Assembly (NCBI GenBank): GCA_034620365.1
Contig: JAQGEQ010000331.1
Coordinates: 1 to 64,000, forward strand
DNA length: 64,000 nucleotides
Direction of reading: 5' to 3'
DNA from: Pegea sp. RAD2-039
Taxonomy: Eukaryota > Chordata > Thaliacea > Salpida > Salpidae
Part shown: in pieces, positions 61,140 to 64,000 of the stretch
How the letters are laid out: each line of letters opens with the position of its first letter
Numbering within the stretch: position 1 is the first letter of the stretch
Notes under the pieces: model-generated
Told to the model about the DNA's origin: nothing
The model's input: only the letters and a program-made list of their open reading frames with translations
The model's database searches: none
Translations under genes and position numbers: made by a program

Positions 61140-62460
61140 GTATTTTCAGTTGTTTCTACAGATTTTAGAGTTTACAACAAGGAAAGTAACAAATGGCTTC
61201 ATCTGATTTGTATGAAAAGCTCCTTGTTTTTGTCTTTTACCTATCCATGTACTCTACCTACCATTCTATTTTGGTAGATAAAGCAATTATGTCTAAAGAT
61301 GTATTTAATTGTTGTCGAAAAGAAGCCTTTTTTAAAATCTTTGTTTAAAATTAAAATTTATTTATTTTATTTATTTTATTCATAAATTTAAAAATTAATT
61401 TTTTGCAAAAGATCTCTTATAATTATCTACTAGTATAAAACGTGTTTAAACTAAATAATTATTAATTACAAATCTAATCTTCCTAATAAAATTTTTACTA
61501 TGTATATTTATTACTACTAAATTCGTTAAAATACTCACTTTGTAATTATACCTAAGACTTTTCAAAACTAAAAAATTTTATTTTATAAATCATAATTGTT
61601 AATAAAATTATTTAATAAAACAAATATATGTATTTTTAAATGATCTTGCCGTCTCTGATATTACAAGTAATCCAACAGAAATTACTTATAGACGTTAAAC
61701 CAAATGCAAGTTACAACTGAATTATTGCGCAGTTTTCTCATCTCAATCTTCATCCTATCTTTTTAATCTGTGTCATCATCTTTTGTTACTTTCTAATACT
61801 CATTCTAATCTTTATCCTGATCTTTGGTCACTTTTACATAAAATTTTGAACAACGAATTGTGAACAATTTTTGAAAGTAAATTTTAAACACTACATCTTG
61901 AATATTTGTTTAATTGGCATTTTGAGTAATGAATTTTTAATATTTTTAAAAATTAAAATTTGAATAATGAATTGTAAGTTATTTTCAAAACTAAACCATA
62001 CTTAGACAAATAATGGTTTGCTACGTGCGACAACATCACCTATAGACAGTGCGGAACGAGTTTAAGGGCAACAACCTCGTAAGACTAAGATACCCTTAGA
62101 AGGGAATTGTAGTTCATCTCAAACATCAGAAAGTCTACTCTGACATCATCCATTAAATATACCAGATACATCAGAAATCTTTTATATGTAAAAACTTTGA
62201 AACTTATAATAGATTTTTAAACAGTTAAAGTGTTGAAAAAATGAAAAGTTGTTTTGAAAACGATTTAAAAACTAATAAATCATAATTTCAGTAGTTATGC
62301 TATTGAAATGTTGTTATCTGATAAAAGTATGATGTTTTTGTCAATTTGATTTGTAGCATTAAAATCGCTTACTCGTATCGCAAGAATGAAGTTAATGATG
62401 AAAAATTTAATCAAGTGTGTTATATTTAAAGAATAAAATAAAAACATTTATTCCGTTAGA
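61140..62460 (+). repeat. Amplified unit 3, partial
   Basis: Repeats the first ~1.3 kb of unit 2 almost exactly, including conserved block copy 4 (61996-62160). From about 62460 identity to the unit drops, and the sequence follows the original outer arm (left-arm match) to the window end. Confidence 0.85.
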
Positions 62461-63088
62461 AGCAAAAGTCGATTTATTCCTTTTTCAAATTGATAAAATT
62501 AATGATATTAGATTTCAGTCTTAAAGGTAGTCGAAGTCTTGAAATATTATAAAAATATTTTTTTACAATTACATACTTCGAACTTATTTCAAATGGTACA
62601 AAAACTAAAGTTTACGAAATTGATGCGCAGCGCTTCCCAATAGAGCTGAAAAGATTATCAAAATAAATCTATATAATTATTTTTGAAATCTTCTCTCAGA
62701 CAACTTTTCTTGTTTTTAATTCATAGATTCTTATGCAACAGATATGTAGATTATTTGTAAATGAAAAGAGAATACAGTATTACTTTGTTAGAAGTGTTTT
62801 GAATTAAAAATTTTAAAAATTGTTAGTCTTTTGTTACTTCAACTTATTTAGAATTATACATTTTTTAAAATCAAAAGTATAATGATAAAAACAATTAATA
62901 ATATACTTCTAGGTCTTATTGATTCGATTCAAGCAAAGAAATGCTTTTCAACAATACATTAAAATCAAAGTGACAAAGATAAAAAAATTATGCATAAAGA
63001 AAGTTACTGTTTTAATTAAATTTTACTGAAAACGGAATTTTAATTTTTATAATTCGATTGATTTATTCACATAAATGAGTTAATAAAT

Positions 63089-63286
63089 ATGGCTTTAACG
63101 AAAAACTTAATAAAAAAGAATTTTTTATTTGAAACACTTTTTGTGAAAGGGAAGTTCCCAGCCTACAGAAACACAATTTTGACGGAAATCTTTACCACAG
63201 AAAAAGAAAATCTCTTAGCTGGTACTTTTAGTTATTGGCAGATTTTATTTTATTTGGTTTTATTTGTAGGTTTGGTTTTTAGTTAA
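63089..63286 (+). CDS. Small ORF with hydrophobic C-terminus, doubtful gene
   Basis: 65 codons from ATG: MALTKNLIKKNFLF, then FVKGKFPAYRNTILTE, then a hydrophobic end ILFYLVLFVGLVFS. It would be a small membrane-tail protein. Related frames at 55914 and 59518 lack the ATG, and the left-arm copy is frameshifted. No signal for splicing or promoter is clear. It could be the last exon of a lost gene. No family recognised. Confidence 0.3.
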   Translation: MALTKNLIKKNFLFETLFVKGKFPAYRNTILTEIFTTEKENLLAGTFSYWQILFYLVLFVGLVFS

Positions 63287-64000
63287 GATGTGAATTATTT
63301 TTGTAAGTTCTTGTTGAATTGATTTTTTAGTATATTTCTGTAAATAATTTTTTCTTGATTATCTTCAAAATACTTACAATTGAATTATAAAATTTAAATC
63401 TTTTAAAATAAATCATTTTAAATATTTAAAATATTTAAATATTTTCAAATTTATTTTGCAGTAATAAGAAATTTACAATTATATTATTTTAAATATAATC
63501 AAATATTACTAATTCACTGTTATAAAATCTTTGTATAATTTGTTAATTAAACTTTAAATATTTGTTTAATATTTGATAAATTTTTTAAAGTGGATTTATT
63601 CTAAAAACAAATAAAATTTATTTATTAGTTTAAATTATTGTAATTTATTATATTAATTTAATCTGATCTTTCTTATAGATCTTTCATTCCATTATTTAAT
63701 AATATTCTTAATTAATATTTAATATTTCATAACTTCATAAATCATAATTTAGTAAAATGCATTTTCTATAATAACATTATAAAACAGTCTTTTCTATAAA
63801 ATTGTTTATATATTTTATGGTTAATTATCAAAATCTTTTTTTCTTTCATTATTATTAACAACATTTTAATGGTGAAGAATAATTTTTCCAAAACTACAAA
63901 TTTTGAGTCATTTATAATATTTGATTTTAATAATCTGACTTTATTTTGTAGACTTATAATAAACCAATTTTTAGAGAAAACAAATAACTGACCCTTTATC
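63287..64000. other. End of right arm; inverted copy of the satellite's last unit
   Basis: Matches 32920-33600 inverted, so the window ends inside an inverted copy of the ~1.23-kb array. No gene seen. Confidence 0.7.

Larger units (their letters stand above)
47690..64000 (-). repeat. Right arm of giant inverted repeat (continues past window)
   Basis: Inverted partner of 32920-43510. It is longer (about 16.3 kb against 10.6 kb) because a ~3.6-kb unit was amplified in tandem between 53971 and about 62460. It lacks the 1.16-kb segment found on the left. The last bases of the window still match the left arm, so the true end is outside. Confidence 0.95.

Overview
This is eukaryotic, strongly AT-rich DNA. 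It carries spliced genes with short introns (47-63 bp, a few longer) whose acceptors often read TTTTCAG or TTTCAG, two kinds of animal-type tRNA gene and decayed non-LTR (LINE) retrotransposon pieces. Intron style and gene type point most to a nematode, but that is inference: no rRNA, spliced leader or diagnostic gene is present. There are no operons, CRISPR arrays or other bacterial features.

Layout. 1-1570 is a 14-bp minisatellite. 1.7-3.8 kb is less AT-rich, with pieces of a minus-strand spliced gene interrupted by an 11-bp minisatellite. 5.3-6.1 kb holds a small secreted acidic protein gene (minus). A tRNA-Asn lies at 10.15 kb. 11.3-21.2 kb is a small-gene neighbourhood: two paralogous basic proteins in inverted orientation (11.3 and 19.1 kb) bracket a secreted 15-residue-repeat Ser-Gly protein (17 kb) and a decayed Ser-Gly relic (18.5 kb); a Cys-containing gene follows at 20.1-21.1 kb. 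21.1-28 kb has a 0.48-kb direct duplication, degenerate repeats and LINE relics. 28.06-33.6 kb is a tandem array of ~1.23-kb units.

From about 32.9 kb to the window end the sequence is a very large imperfect inverted repeat. The left arm (about 32,920-43,510) and right arm (about 47,690-64,000, continuing out of the window) flank a ~4.2-kb spacer. Each arm carries an intact copy of a five-exon gene for a protein with three degenerate homeodomain-like segments (36.9-38.4 kb plus; 51.5-53.0 kb minus) and a tRNA-Lys. The right arm is longer because a chimeric ~3.6-kb unit has been tandemly amplified. The left arm holds a 1.16-kb stretch missing from the right, bounded by 30-bp direct repeats. 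The inner end of the palindrome cuts through a small Ser-Gly (candidate proteoglycan) gene, intact on the right (47.4-48.0 kb) and lacking its signal-peptide exon on the left.

The most coherent biology is a family of small secreted or membrane-tethered acidic proteins with Ser-Gly motifs, each with a signal-peptide exon of 27-28 codons followed by a phase-0 intron, set in a region shaped by inverted and tandem duplication. All gene models were built by hand from reading frames and splice signals; none is backed by transcript or database evidence here.
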